This document shows positions 52,902 to 61,306 of a stretch of 64,000 nucleotides of DNA, piece after piece; within the stretch, counting starts at the first letter, position 1, and every line of letters starts with the position of its first letter. The notes under the pieces were generated by a model. The model worked only from the letters and a program-made list of their open reading frames with translations, made no database searches and was not told the origin of the DNA. The translations under genes were made by a program, and so were the position numbers. This DNA comes from Minicystis rosea (GTDB taxonomy: Bacteria; Myxococcota_A; Polyangia; Polyangiales; Polyangiaceae): contig CP016211.1 of NCBI GenBank assembly GCA_001931535.1, positions 9,904,377 through 9,968,376 of the forward strand, read 5' to 3'.

Positions 52902-54944
52902 TCATCGCGAGAGCGCTCCGAGGTGGCTCGAAAGCGCCCGCGCGCCGAAAGCACGCTCCGCGGAGAGAACGACGTGCGGGGCCGCGCCGTGAAGCGCACG
53001 CGCTTCGATGAGCGACAACGAATGCCCTGCTCCATCCACAGGCCCCGTGAGGATCACCGGACGAGGCGCGAGCGAGGCCACCAGATTCGGCAAATCGGTG
53101 ACGGTGAGGATCCCTGGTTGGATGTTGGCCAAAGGGCATCGAGGCACCTCGGCATCGACGACGCTCCGATAGGACACGAGGCCACCGTCGAGATGAAGGA
53201 GCGCAATCCGCCCATCGATGGTCGCCGCAAACAGCGCCGGCACGGTCGACGCGTCCCGGGCCGCCAGGGCCAATGGACATCCTGAGAACGAGGGATCGCC
53301 GAGCAAAGCCTCCACCACCGCGAGAAGGTCCGTCACCCGCTGGGCGAGAAGGCTTTCCCCGAGGATCAACGAAGCCCACGCATAACCATCTTCGATGGAG
53401 ATGGCGCGGGCATGTGCCGAGGCGCCGCCGCTCCGCAAAGGAAGGAGCGTGCCTGTTCCACGCATGGTGGAGAGGCAGAAGGCATATCCCTCTTCCACGA
53501 GCGCCGACCAATCATCCTCCTCTGCGGCCGAATCCACCACGAGCACGACGGCGCGCGCCGAGCCCTTTGGGGGCCGCTGGATCTTCACTGGAATCCACAC
53601 CTCCTCGGCCGAGCGAACCTCGAGGAGCGACTCGTCCTCTCGGCGCGCGGAGGGAACCGGATACGTGGCGCCCATCCAGGCGCGGAGATCGACGGGCGGA
53701 GGCGATGTCGTGATGGGGCGAGCACGGATCAGATCCATCGGTGTCCGCCCGCCGAGGGCGCGTGTCACGTCGCCGCCGGGGACGACCCAGGTCTGCTCGA
53801 TGGGCGCGGGGACGAGGCTGGCCTCGTCGTGCGGCGTCACCGGCGCGCCGAGGAGAAACCGGCCGAGCCAGCGCTCCGCCTCGGCCCGGCGCTCGGGGGA
53901 GAGGCGATGAGGCGCGGGCGACTCGACCCAACCGAGGTGGCTGGGGCAGCCGAGGAGAGCATACATGCGTTGGAGGCGGGCCCATTCCTCGGCGCCGTTC
54001 GACAGATAATGAGGTGAATAGGTGGTCACCGGATCTTCGGTGCTGACGAGCACGAGGAGCGGTTTCGGCGCCAGAGGATAAAGGGTGTCCCAGCGGTCGA
54101 ATCCGAGCGGGCCGGCGTTCGGGAGGTTTTGCTCGGCGTCGTCGACGGCGCCGGGAGGCACGAAATCCAGGGTGGCGACGTTCTCGGTGTTGGCGCTGGA
54201 GAGGACGGCGGCGGCGAGCCGATCGTCCGCGGCCGCGAGGAACATGGTGAGGGTGCCCCCGCCCGATTGGCCGAAGGAGGCGAGCCGCCGAGCATCGATG
54301 TCGGGGTGGGAGGCCAAGACATCGAGGCTCCGTATCGCGTCCCAAAGCATCATCCCGGTGAGCGAGCCGCCCGTGAGGAGAAGCGGCAATCCGAGGCGAT
54401 CGTGGGTATCGTCGGGGACCATTGGATCGGTGGGGAGGCGGCGCTCGCCCTGCCCCACCGGATCGAAGGCGAGGACGGCGATACCGTGTTTGACGAGCGC
54501 GAGACAAGCACGTTGATAAGCCGGTGCCGCTTTGCCTTCTTGGAGGTGGCCCGATTGGAAGAGCACGCCCGGGAAAGGCCCGCTCCGGCCGGTGGGGAGA
54601 TAGAGCAATGCCGGCACCAAGAGGCCTGGTCGGCTCTCGTAAACGAGCTTCTCCACCCGATGATCCGCGCGCTGCAAGACACCCATGGTCCGAAGCGCGA
54701 GCGGCGTGCGCGCCGGGCTTCCGCTCACGAGCTGCCAAAACGTGCTTCGGGCCCAGGCCTTTCGGCGCTCCAGGGACTCGATGGATGTGATCGCGTCGAG
54801 CGCGCGGCCGCGGAGGGACGCGGCCCGCGTGGCGAGCGCGCGGAGGTGGTCGGAGAGGCCGCAGCGCGGATCACGCGCGCGGCGCGAAGGGGCGGAGAGC
54901 ATGGGAGAGGCCAGAACGAGTGAGAGAAAGCGGCGGCGAATCAC
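52902..54944 (-). CDS. Secreted acetyl-xylan-esterase-like hydrolase with Tat signal
   Basis: 680 aa from a GTG at 54944, chosen because it opens directly into IRRRFLSLVLASPMLSAPS, a twin-arginine-type signal. The esterase domain (~80-400) shows GVLFQSGHLQEGKAAPAYQRACLALVKHGIAVLAFDPVGQGER, nucleophile elbow GQSGGG, then STEDPVTTYSPHY and HRLSPERRAEA. The C-terminal ~280 residues form a second, hydrolase-like unit (ARAVVLVVDSAAEEDDWSALVEEGYAFCLSTMRGTG) that lacks a clean Ser elbow. The fold is like AXE1 (PF05448)/abhydrolase families. Exported folded; probably acts on a polysaccharide ester. The order of the following genes suggests a shared transcript. Confidence 0.72.
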   Translation of the reverse strand: MIRRRFLSLVLASPMLSAPSRRARDPRCGLSDHLRALATRAASLRGRALDAITSIESLERRKAWARSTFWQLVSGSPARTPLALRTMGVLQRADHRVEKLVYESRPGLLVPALLYLPTGRSGPFPGVLFQSGHLQEGKAAPAYQRACLALVKHGIAVLAFDPVGQGERRLPTDPMVPDDTHDRLGLPLLLTGGSLTGMMLWDAIRSLDVLASHPDIDARRLASFGQSGGGTLTMFLAAADDRLAAAVLSSANTENVATLDFVPPGAVDDAEQNLPNAGPLGFDRWDTLYPLAPKPLLVLVSTEDPVTTYSPHYLSNGAEEWARLQRMYALLGCPSHLGWVESPAPHRLSPERRAEAERWLGRFLLGAPVTPHDEASLVPAPIEQTWVVPGGDVTRALGGRTPMDLIRARPITTSPPPVDLRAWMGATYPVPSARREDESLLEVRSAEEVWIPVKIQRPPKGSARAVVLVVDSAAEEDDWSALVEEGYAFCLSTMRGTGTLLPLRSGGASAHARAISIEDGYAWASLILGESLLAQRVTDLLAVVEALLGDPSFSGCPLALAARDASTVPALFAATIDGRIALLHLDGGLVSYRSVVDAEVPRCPLANIQPGILTVTDLPNLVASLAPRPVILTGPVDGAGHSLSLIEARALHGAAPHVVLSAERAFGARALSSHLGALSR

Positions 54945-55111
54945 GGCCCAGGCTCGCTTTCGCGCGGCGCTTCTTTCATGTCCGAGACCCCGGCGCGATC
55001 GTGGCAGCGGCGCCGGGCGCCGCAAGCAGGCGGGGCGTGTGAGCGGAAGATGCGCGGGAGCGCGAGCGTGCGCTCCGCGGCGTGGTAGACCCGCGCGCGA
55101 AGGAGACGGGC

Positions 55112-55906
55112 ATGGATCTTCATCTCTCGGGCAAGCGGGCGCTGGTGACGGGATCGACGGCGGGCATCGGCCTCGCCATCGCGGAGGCCCTGGCAGCGGA
55201 GGGCGCGAGCGTGATCGTGAATGGACGCACGCAGGCGCGTGTGGACACGGCCATCGAAGGCATTCGCAAGAACCATCCGCGCGCGCAGGTGACGGGTGTG
55301 GCCGCCGATCTCGGCACCGAGCAGGGCGCCAAGGCCGCCATCGCGGCCGTGCCCGAGGTCGACGTCCTGATCAACAACATGGGGATCTTCGAGCCCAAAG
55401 CGTTCTTCGAGATCCCCGACGCCGACTGGATGCGCTTCTTCGAGGTGAACGTGCTGAGCGGCGTGCGTCTCGCCCGCGCCTACATGCCCGGGATGCTGAA
55501 GCGCAACTGGGGTCGCATCATCTTCATCTCCAGCGAGAGCGGCCTCCAGATCCCGGCGGAGATGATCCACTACGGCACCACCAAGACGGCGCAGCTCGCG
55601 GTGGCGCGCGGCCTCGCGGAGATGACGCGTGGCACGAAGGTGACCGTGAACAGCGTGCTCCCCGGCCCCACGCGGAGCGAGGGCGTCGCGACCTTCGTCG
55701 ATCAGCTCGCCACGCAGCACGGCCGGACGCCGGCGGAGATGGAGCGCGAGTTCTTCGCGACCGCGCGGCCGACGTCGCTGATTCAGCGCTTCGCCACCTC
55801 CGAAGAGGTCGCCGCCATGGTGGCCTTCGTGGCCGGCGAGGGCGCCGCCGCGGTCAACGGCGCGTCCCTGCGCGTCGACGGCGGCGTGGTGCGTTCCATC
55901 GCGTGA
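55112..55906 (+). CDS. Short-chain dehydrogenase/reductase
   Basis: 264 aa from the ATG at 55112 (AAGGAG 6-11 nt upstream). GSTAGIG cofactor motif (14-20), NNMG (88-91), Ser140-141, and the YxxxK pair Tyr154/Lys158; C-terminus with VNSVLPGPTRSEG and the classical-SDR end. NAD(P)-dependent oxidoreductase; substrate unknown. Divergent from the esterase. Confidence 0.93.
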   Translation: MDLHLSGKRALVTGSTAGIGLAIAEALAAEGASVIVNGRTQARVDTAIEGIRKNHPRAQVTGVAADLGTEQGAKAAIAAVPEVDVLINNMGIFEPKAFFEIPDADWMRFFEVNVLSGVRLARAYMPGMLKRNWGRIIFISSESGLQIPAEMIHYGTTKTAQLAVARGLAEMTRGTKVTVNSVLPGPTRSEGVATFVDQLATQHGRTPAEMEREFFATARPTSLIQRFATSEEVAAMVAFVAGEGAAAVNGASLRVDGGVVRSIA

Positions 55907-55952
55907 CGAAGCGCTTCGCGGGCGCGGCGATCGTACGAGCCTCGAACGATCG

Positions 55953-56975
55953 TCACGCCCGCGTGCCCTCGATGATGGAGAGCACGCTCATCGGTCCATA
56001 GGCGGGGACGAAGCGGGCGAGCTGAAGGCCCGCCTCGGTGAAGAGCGCGCGGTACTCGTCGGCGGTGCGCTCGCGACCCCCGAGGTTGACCATCATGTCG
56101 AGGTCGAGGAGCTTGCCGAAGAAGGAGGTATTCCCCGGAGGAATGAGGAGCTCCGAGAGCAGGATCTTCGCGCCGGGCGCCATCGCTTCCCGCACCGTGC
56201 GGAGGATGCGGACCGCGTCGGCGTCGCTCCAATCGTGGATGACCATCGCGAGGATGTACGCGTCGCCGCCGGGCGGCACCGCGGAGAAGAAGTCGCCGCC
56301 CACGAAATCGAGCCGTTCGGCGAGCGGGCCATGCGCGAGCCGGGCCCGCGCTTTGGCCACGACCTGCGGCAGATCGAAGACGACGCCGCGTGGCCCTCCA
56401 TGCTTGTGGAGGATGCGCTCGAGGAGCGCGCCCGCGCCGCCGCCGATGTCGACGATGGTCCGAAAGGGCGAGAAATCGTAGGCCGAGAGGATGGCGGCGT
56501 GCGACAGGCTCGATTGCTCGATCATCGCTTCGTCGAAGGCGCGCTCATCGGCTTCGTGCGCGGCGAGGTACGCGAAGAACGATTGCCCATGCACGCGATC
56601 GAAGGCGGGCTCGCCGGAGCGCACGCTGGTGTCGAGCTCGCCCCACGCGCGGAGCGGCGCGCCGCCGATGGCGAGCGAGAGGGAGCGCAGCGATCCGCGG
56701 CGATCGCTGCGCAACAGATCCGCCATGGGCGTCAGCTCGAAGCGACCACCACGCTCGGCGAAGACACCGAGGCTCGCGAGCGCGCGCAGGAGGCGATGGG
56801 TCGCGCCCGCATGGAGGCCGAGGCGCTCGGCGATCTCCACGGCCCCGAGCGGCCCGTCGCGCAGGACATCCGCGAGGCCGAGCTTGGCCGCCGCATGCAC
56901 GGCGCAGGAGCGCCAGTGTCCGGTGATGAGCTCGAGGAGCGCGGCCTCGGGAGGGAGCTTCGTGGTGCTCGACAT
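55953..56975 (-). CDS. SAM-dependent O-methyltransferase (COMT-like)
   Basis: 340 aa. N-terminal winged-helix dimerisation domain (LADVLRDGPLGAVEIAERLGLHAGATHRLLRALASLGVF). Rossmann SAM-binding site VDIGGGAGALLERIL, GVVFDLPQVV, VGGDFFSAVPPGGDAYILAMVIHDWSDADAVRIL (His as base) and MVNLGGRERT. Matches the acetylserotonin/hydroxyneurosporene O-methyltransferase group, often part of secondary metabolism. The convergent SDR suggests a small modification locus. Confidence 0.92.
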   Translation of the reverse strand: MSSTTKLPPEAALLELITGHWRSCAVHAAAKLGLADVLRDGPLGAVEIAERLGLHAGATHRLLRALASLGVFAERGGRFELTPMADLLRSDRRGSLRSLSLAIGGAPLRAWGELDTSVRSGEPAFDRVHGQSFFAYLAAHEADERAFDEAMIEQSSLSHAAILSAYDFSPFRTIVDIGGGAGALLERILHKHGGPRGVVFDLPQVVAKARARLAHGPLAERLDFVGGDFFSAVPPGGDAYILAMVIHDWSDADAVRILRTVREAMAPGAKILLSELLIPPGNTSFFGKLLDLDMMVNLGGRERTADEYRALFTEAGLQLARFVPAYGPMSVLSIIEGTRA

Positions 56976-57129
56976 GGCACCTCAAGCTGGCCGCATGCGC
57001 CGCCCGGCACCATGCAGGGGAACGCCGGAAACACGGTGCGGGAAGCGAGCATGCGCGCGTCCGGCGACGGCCCGATTCGCCGTCGCGCGCGCTGGAATCG
57101 CGTGAAGGGGAGAGCGCGCGGAAGCGCGA

Positions 57130-57795
57130 TCAGTTGGCGAGGTTCAGGTGGAAGTGCGGCTCGGGGCCGCTGCGCTCGTCGAGCATGCTGACGCCGGGCT
57201 CCTCTTTGACGGCGTCGCGCAGCGCCCGCTCCTGCGGCCCGGCCATGCCCCACGAGCGCACGTCGACGGCGCCCGATTGGAGGTGCTTGGACACGTAGAT
57301 GCCGCGCGAGATCTGGCCGCGGATGACGTCGACGATCGCCTTCTGCACCTGCTTCTGCGGCTTCCCCGAGACCGCGCGATAAGCATTCTTGATCTCGGTG
57401 GCGGCGGCCTTGTTCTCGTAGAGGGCCATGATGTCGTCGCCGTGGCGGAGCTTGGCGATCATCAACGTGGCTTGTCGCTCCGGCGTACGCGTGCCGCCCG
57501 TCACCACGAGGCGCTTGCGGGTGGCCTTGAAGTAGCGGGCCGCGATGCGGCGGAGCCGCTCTTCATCGGTGTCGCGGAGGCGCAGATCGCGGGCCTTCAC
57601 CTCGAGGTGCATCCCGCCGCGCACACGGCGCAACGAAGACGAAGCCGCCGGCGTGGCCGAAGGCACCGAGGAAGCATCCGTCGCATCCGTCGCGACCGCT
57701 GCGCGCGGGCCACGGCGGCCGGCGGCGGAAGACGGCGCGGCCGTGATCGACGCGACGAGCGCGAGGCCCGCGGCGAGCCAGCGAGAAGCGCTCAT
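57130..57795 (-). CDS. Secreted M15-like peptidase
   Basis: 221 aa. Signal peptide 1-25 (APSSAAG). Catalytic half: VVTGGTRTPERQATLM, SKHLQSGAVDVRS with His171 and Asp178, and the C-terminal EPHFHLNL with Glu212 and His214/His216. This spacing and order fit M15 D,D-carboxypeptidases and VanY/endolysin-like enzymes, which bind Zn2+ through these residues and act on peptidoglycan or D-Ala termini. Shorter insert than VanY; the preceding ~25-60 region is disordered. Confidence 0.72.
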   Translation of the reverse strand: MSASRWLAAGLALVASITAAPSSAAGRRGPRAAVATDATDASSVPSATPAASSSLRRVRGGMHLEVKARDLRLRDTDEERLRRIAARYFKATRKRLVVTGGTRTPERQATLMIAKLRHGDDIMALYENKAAATEIKNAYRAVSGKPQKQVQKAIVDVIRGQISRGIYVSKHLQSGAVDVRSWGMAGPQERALRDAVKEEPGVSMLDERSGPEPHFHLNLAN

Positions 57796-57904
57796 TGGTT
57801 ACCGAGCTCCGTGACAAGCATCACGCGGCTCGCGTGCCACGATCGCCCCACATCGTCAAGCCACCGCGGGGCCTTCGCCCGAATCACGGCATCTTCTGCG
57901 ATGG

Positions 57905-58264
57905 CTAGCGGCTGCGGCCGTCGAAGTGCTGGACGGAGAGCTTGTCGAGCTCGACGCCGTCGAGCGCGCGGACGTTGATGGCGCGCATCTCCGCGCCGTC
58001 GGGACGCTTGCCCTTGGCGAAGGAGCGAATGCCGCACGTGGTGCAGAAGAGGTGGTGAATCACGTGCTTGTTGAACTGATAGTCGGCGAGCGAATCCTCA
58101 CCGGAGAGCAGCTTGAATTTGTCGACCGGCACGAACGTGAGGAGCGTGCCGGTCTTCTGACAGATGGAGCAGTTGCAGGCGATGACCGAGCTCACCTCGG
58201 TCTCGACCTCGAAGCGAACTTTGCCGCAGTGACAGCCGCCCGTGTACGTCTTCGTCTCGCTCAT
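57905..58264 (-). CDS. GFA family zinc protein
   Basis: 119 aa from the ATG at 58264 (AAAGGA upstream). Zn sites: Cys11, 13 (GGCHCGKVRFEV), Cys30, 32, 35 (ACNCSICQKTG) and Cys74, 77 (FCTTCG). The GFA family is named after formaldehyde-glutathione activation, but most members have unknown roles. Cytosolic. Confidence 0.92.
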   Translation of the reverse strand: MSETKTYTGGCHCGKVRFEVETEVSSVIACNCSICQKTGTLLTFVPVDKFKLLSGEDSLADYQFNKHVIHHLFCTTCGIRSFAKGKRPDGAEMRAINVRALDGVELDKLSVQHFDGRSR

Positions 58265-58298
58265 CGTCTCGTTCCTTTCGGGCGGCGAGCATACGCGA

Positions 58299-59393
58299 TC
58301 AGGCCGTCGCGAAGGGCCCGAGCTTCTTGCGTGCGAGCTCGGCGTCGAGGTGCGCGCGCAGCCTCTCGCCGGCGAAGATCGCCATGAGCGTGGTGCACAC
58401 GTAGCCGTAAGGGAGCTTCGGGCTTTCGTCCCAGGTGCGCAGCGCCTGGAAGGGACGCGCGGCATAAGCGTGATGATCGGCGTGGCGTGAAAGGCCGACG
58501 AGCGCGAAGAGCGTGAAGAGCGACTCGCTGTCCCACGAGTCGACGGGGCGCACCTTGCGGCCCGATCGACGCAGGCCGTAGTGCTCGAAGTAGTTCACCG
58601 CCTCCAAGAGGCGCACGGCGACGTAGGCCTGGCCGAGGTGCACCACGAGCGCGGCCGGCCCGAAGATCACGCCGAGCGCGACGGCGAACGCGACCTCGCC
58701 GACGATGCCGTGCACGACGGCGCTGCGAAGCGCGCGCGGATCGCGCCACGTCATGTCCTCGTCGCCGAGCCGCTTGGCCTCGATGCGCCATGCGCTTTTG
58801 AGCTGGCCTACGACCGTGCGATTCCAGAACGCGCCGTAGGTCTCGCCGTAGCGTGAGGTGGCCGGGTCGGCGTCCGTGCCGACGTGGAGGTGATGGCCGC
58901 GCACGTGCTCGGTGAAGAAGTGCTCGTAACAGACGGTGCCGAGGAGCGCGCGCCCGAGGAGCTGCATGAAGCGTGACTTGCGATGGATGAGCTCGTGCGC
59001 GACGACGATGGCGGAGTAGCCCGAGCTCGCACCGACGAGGATGGAAGCGACGAGCGTGTCGGCCGAGAGAAGCGAGCCGCGCGCCATCATCCGCGCGGTG
59101 AGCACGATGTTGGCGAGCTGGAGCGCGGTGAGCGCGACGAGGATCGCGTCGAAAGGCCAAGCCGACATGCCCTCGCTGGGCGCGTGGAGGGCGCGGCCCG
59201 AGAAGCGATCGAGGGCCATGAGCGCCGGGATCACGAGGAGCCAAGGCAGCGACGCGTACCAGCGATGCGGGCCGGTGAGCACGTAGGCGAGGACGTAGAG
59301 CGGAAAGGCGATCGAGATGAGGTGCAAGGCCCAGGTGCGCAGCGTGCTCAAAGGGCGCGCGGCGGGCTCGCGGGTGATGACGGCGCTCGACAT
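58299..59393 (-). CDS. AlkB-type alkane/fatty-acid monooxygenase
   Basis: 364 aa from the ATG at 59393 (GGAGGAG 9 nt upstream). Six hydrophobic segments and the di-iron His motifs HELIH (133-137), EHVRGHHLHVGT (162-173), NYFEHYG (267-273) and SRHADHH (302-308): these match alkane 1-monooxygenase AlkB. An electron-transfer partner (rubredoxin) is not in the window. Under control of the divergent TetR-type regulator through two palindromes at 59412-59462. Substrate likely a medium-chain alkane or acyl compound. Confidence 0.9.
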   Translation of the reverse strand: MSSAVITREPAARPLSTLRTWALHLISIAFPLYVLAYVLTGPHRWYASLPWLLVIPALMALDRFSGRALHAPSEGMSAWPFDAILVALTALQLANIVLTARMMARGSLLSADTLVASILVGASSGYSAIVVAHELIHRKSRFMQLLGRALLGTVCYEHFFTEHVRGHHLHVGTDADPATSRYGETYGAFWNRTVVGQLKSAWRIEAKRLGDEDMTWRDPRALRSAVVHGIVGEVAFAVALGVIFGPAALVVHLGQAYVAVRLLEAVNYFEHYGLRRSGRKVRPVDSWDSESLFTLFALVGLSRHADHHAYAARPFQALRTWDESPKLPYGYVCTTLMAIFAGERLRAHLDAELARKKLGPFATA

Positions 59394-59411
59394 GGCAGGG
59401 GGCTCCTCCCT

Positions 59412-59431
59412 CACATACGGATCCGTATGTG
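59412..59431. promoter_or_regulatory. TetR-type operator O1 (perfect 20-bp palindrome)
   Basis: CACATACGGATCCGTATGTG, perfect two-fold symmetry, 18 nt before the alkB start and in the alkB/tetR divergent region. Typical geometry for a TetR-family operator. Confidence 0.85.
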
Positions 59432-59444
59432 AGCTTGATTGTTT

Positions 59445-59462
59445 ACATACGGAGGCGTATGT
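59445..59462. promoter_or_regulatory. TetR-type operator O2 (imperfect palindrome)
   Basis: ACATACGGAGGCGTATGT: arms ACATACG/CGTATGT like O1, 13 nt from it and only 10 nt before the TetR start codon. The two sites are 33 bp apart centre-to-centre, about three helical turns. Confidence 0.8.
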
Positions 59463-59472
59463 CAAGCCCGTG

Positions 59473-60138
59473 GTGACCAAGAGCCGGGGGCGAAAGGCCA
59501 GCGGGCCCCGTGGACAGAAGGCGGAGACGCGTGCGCCCGACTCGGCGCGCACCGTTCGGGACGCGACCAAAGCGGAGACGCGGGAGGCGCTGATCCGCGC
59601 GGGGATGGAGCTCTTCGCCGAGCAAGGCCTCGACGTGCCCAGCCTCGACGCGCTCTGCGCGCGGGCCGGGTTCACGCGCGGGGCGTTCTACGTGCACTTC
59701 CGCGATCGCGAGGACTTCATCGTGGCCGTGATGGAGGCGACGACGGGGAGCTTCCTCGACGCCATCATGGCGGCGCGCGGCCAGCCGCTCGATCTGAGCG
59801 ACATCGCGGCGGCCTTCGCGGCCTCGGTCAGCGGAGGCGAGTTCCCCGTGTTCGGGAAGGTGCCGCTGCACCAGTTCCTCGCGGCCTGCGCGCGCTCACC
59901 GGCGCTGCGCAAGCGGTACGGCGCCATCTTGAAAGAGACGATCGCGCGCCTCGCCGAGACGGTGCGCGCCGGACAAAAGGCCGGCACCGTGCGCAAGGAC
60001 GTGGACGCGGATCACGCGGCCGGGCTGATGATCGCGATCGCGCTCGGGGTCGGCGCCGTCAGCGAGATCGATGCGACGTTCGACATGCCGGCGCATGCGC
60101 AGACGCTGCTCGGGCTCTTGGGGCGCGCGGGGCGATGA
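59473..60138 (+). CDS. TetR-family transcription regulator
   Basis: 221 aa from a GTG at 59473 (the GTG at 59470 is equally possible). Basic N-terminal extension (SRGRKASGPRGQK), then the TetR HTH ETREALIRAGMELFAEQGLDVPSLDALCARAGFTRGAFYVHFRDREDFIVAVM, then a ligand-binding helical domain. Probably represses itself and alkB from O1/O2 and is released by a small hydrophobic inducer. Confidence 0.93.
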   Translation: MTKSRGRKASGPRGQKAETRAPDSARTVRDATKAETREALIRAGMELFAEQGLDVPSLDALCARAGFTRGAFYVHFRDREDFIVAVMEATTGSFLDAIMAARGQPLDLSDIAAAFAASVSGGEFPVFGKVPLHQFLAACARSPALRKRYGAILKETIARLAETVRAGQKAGTVRKDVDADHAAGLMIAIALGVGAVSEIDATFDMPAHAQTLLGLLGRAGR

Positions 60139-60164
60139 GCCGGAGCGTCGTCGTCGAGCGGAGT

Positions 60165-60200
60165 TTCAACGCCGAGGCGCGACGACGCAAAAGGCTTTGA
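60165..60200. repeat. Half-copy of the ACGCAAAG-type repeat
   Basis: CGACGACGCAAAAGGC between the convergent tetR and moaA genes; resembles the left arm of the inverted repeat at 36532-36590. Confidence 0.4.
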
Positions 60201-60227
60201 ATTCAGGCTTGCCTGCGACGTTGCGGC

Positions 60228-61250
60228 TCAGCCGCCGCGGGTGTGCATTTCGAGGTGGGGGTCGCGGCGGAGGGCTTCGACGGGGACCATGGGGCCGCGG
60301 GTGATTTCGCCGAGGCGCTGCTCGGCGCCGCGATCGGCGCGGGCTTGCCAGGCGCGCGTGAGGATGTCGGCGAGCGCTTCGGGGGAGGCGCCGGCGCGAA
60401 GGGGGGCGCGGAGATCGAGGCCGGCGCGCGCGTAGAGGCACTGGTACCAGTGGCCGTCGGCGGTGAGGCGGGCGCGATCACAGGCGCCGCAGAAGGGCGC
60501 GGTGGTGGAGGCGATGATGCCGAAGACGGTGCCGTCGCGCAGGCGGAAGCGCTCGGCGGGATCGGAGCCGCGCGCGCCCACGAGCTCGACGTCGCCGTGC
60601 TGCGCGGTGATGGCGGCGATCATCTCGGCGCGGGAGACGACTTGGTCGTAGGACCAACGGGTCGCGCCGCCGACGTCCATGTACTCGATGAAGCGAACCT
60701 CGGCCCCGATCTCGCGGCCGAAGGCCAGCAGATCGCCGAGCTCGCCGACGTTCTCGCCGCGCAGGACGACACAGTCGATCTTGAGGGGCGTGAAGCCCGC
60801 GTGTCGGGCCGCGTCGATGCCGGCGAGGACTTTGTCGAGGAGATCCCGGCCGGTGATGGCGGCGAAGCGATCGCGCTTCAGCGAGTCGAGGCTGACGGTG
60901 ATGCGGCCGAGGCCCGCGGCGCGAAGGGCCTCGGCGTGGTCGGCGAGCTGGACGCCGTTGGTGGTGAGCGCGATGTCGGTGAGGCGCGGATCGCGGGCGA
61001 GGATGCGAACGAGGGCCGGGAGATCGTGGCGCTGGAGAGGCTCGCCGCCGGTGAGGCGGACTTTCTCGACGCCGAGATCGGCGAGCACGCCGGCGAGGGT
61101 ACCGATCTCTTCGAAGCGAAGGAGATCGCCGCGCGGCAGCCAGACGTAGCGCTCCTCCGGCATGCAGTAGCCGCAGCGGAGGTTGCATCGATCCGTGACG
61201 GAGATGCGCACGTTCCGGAGCGGCCGGCCAAGTCGGTCGAGGAGCGGCAC
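60228..61250 (-). CDS. moaA: GTP 3',8-cyclase (molybdenum cofactor synthesis)
   Basis: 340 aa from a GTG at 61250, which gives the usual distance to LGRPLRNVRISVTD; a GTG at 61295 would add 15 residues. Radical-SAM cluster CNLRCGYC (Cys22, 26, 29), second cluster FCGACDRARLTADGHWYQC (Cys254, 257, 271), and the C-terminal Gly-Gly needed for activity. Converts GTP to 3',8-cyclo-GTP in the first step of molybdopterin synthesis (EC 4.1.99.22). No other moa or moe gene in the window. Confidence 0.97.
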   Translation of the reverse strand: MPLLDRLGRPLRNVRISVTDRCNLRCGYCMPEERYVWLPRGDLLRFEEIGTLAGVLADLGVEKVRLTGGEPLQRHDLPALVRILARDPRLTDIALTTNGVQLADHAEALRAAGLGRITVSLDSLKRDRFAAITGRDLLDKVLAGIDAARHAGFTPLKIDCVVLRGENVGELGDLLAFGREIGAEVRFIEYMDVGGATRWSYDQVVSRAEMIAAITAQHGDVELVGARGSDPAERFRLRDGTVFGIIASTTAPFCGACDRARLTADGHWYQCLYARAGLDLRAPLRAGASPEALADILTRAWQARADRGAEQRLGEITRGPMVPVEALRRDPHLEMHTRGG

Positions 61251-61306
61251 CGTGCAGAGCTTAGGCGAAATGCGCGCCGAGGCCACGACGCGCACCTGGG
61301 CAGGGA

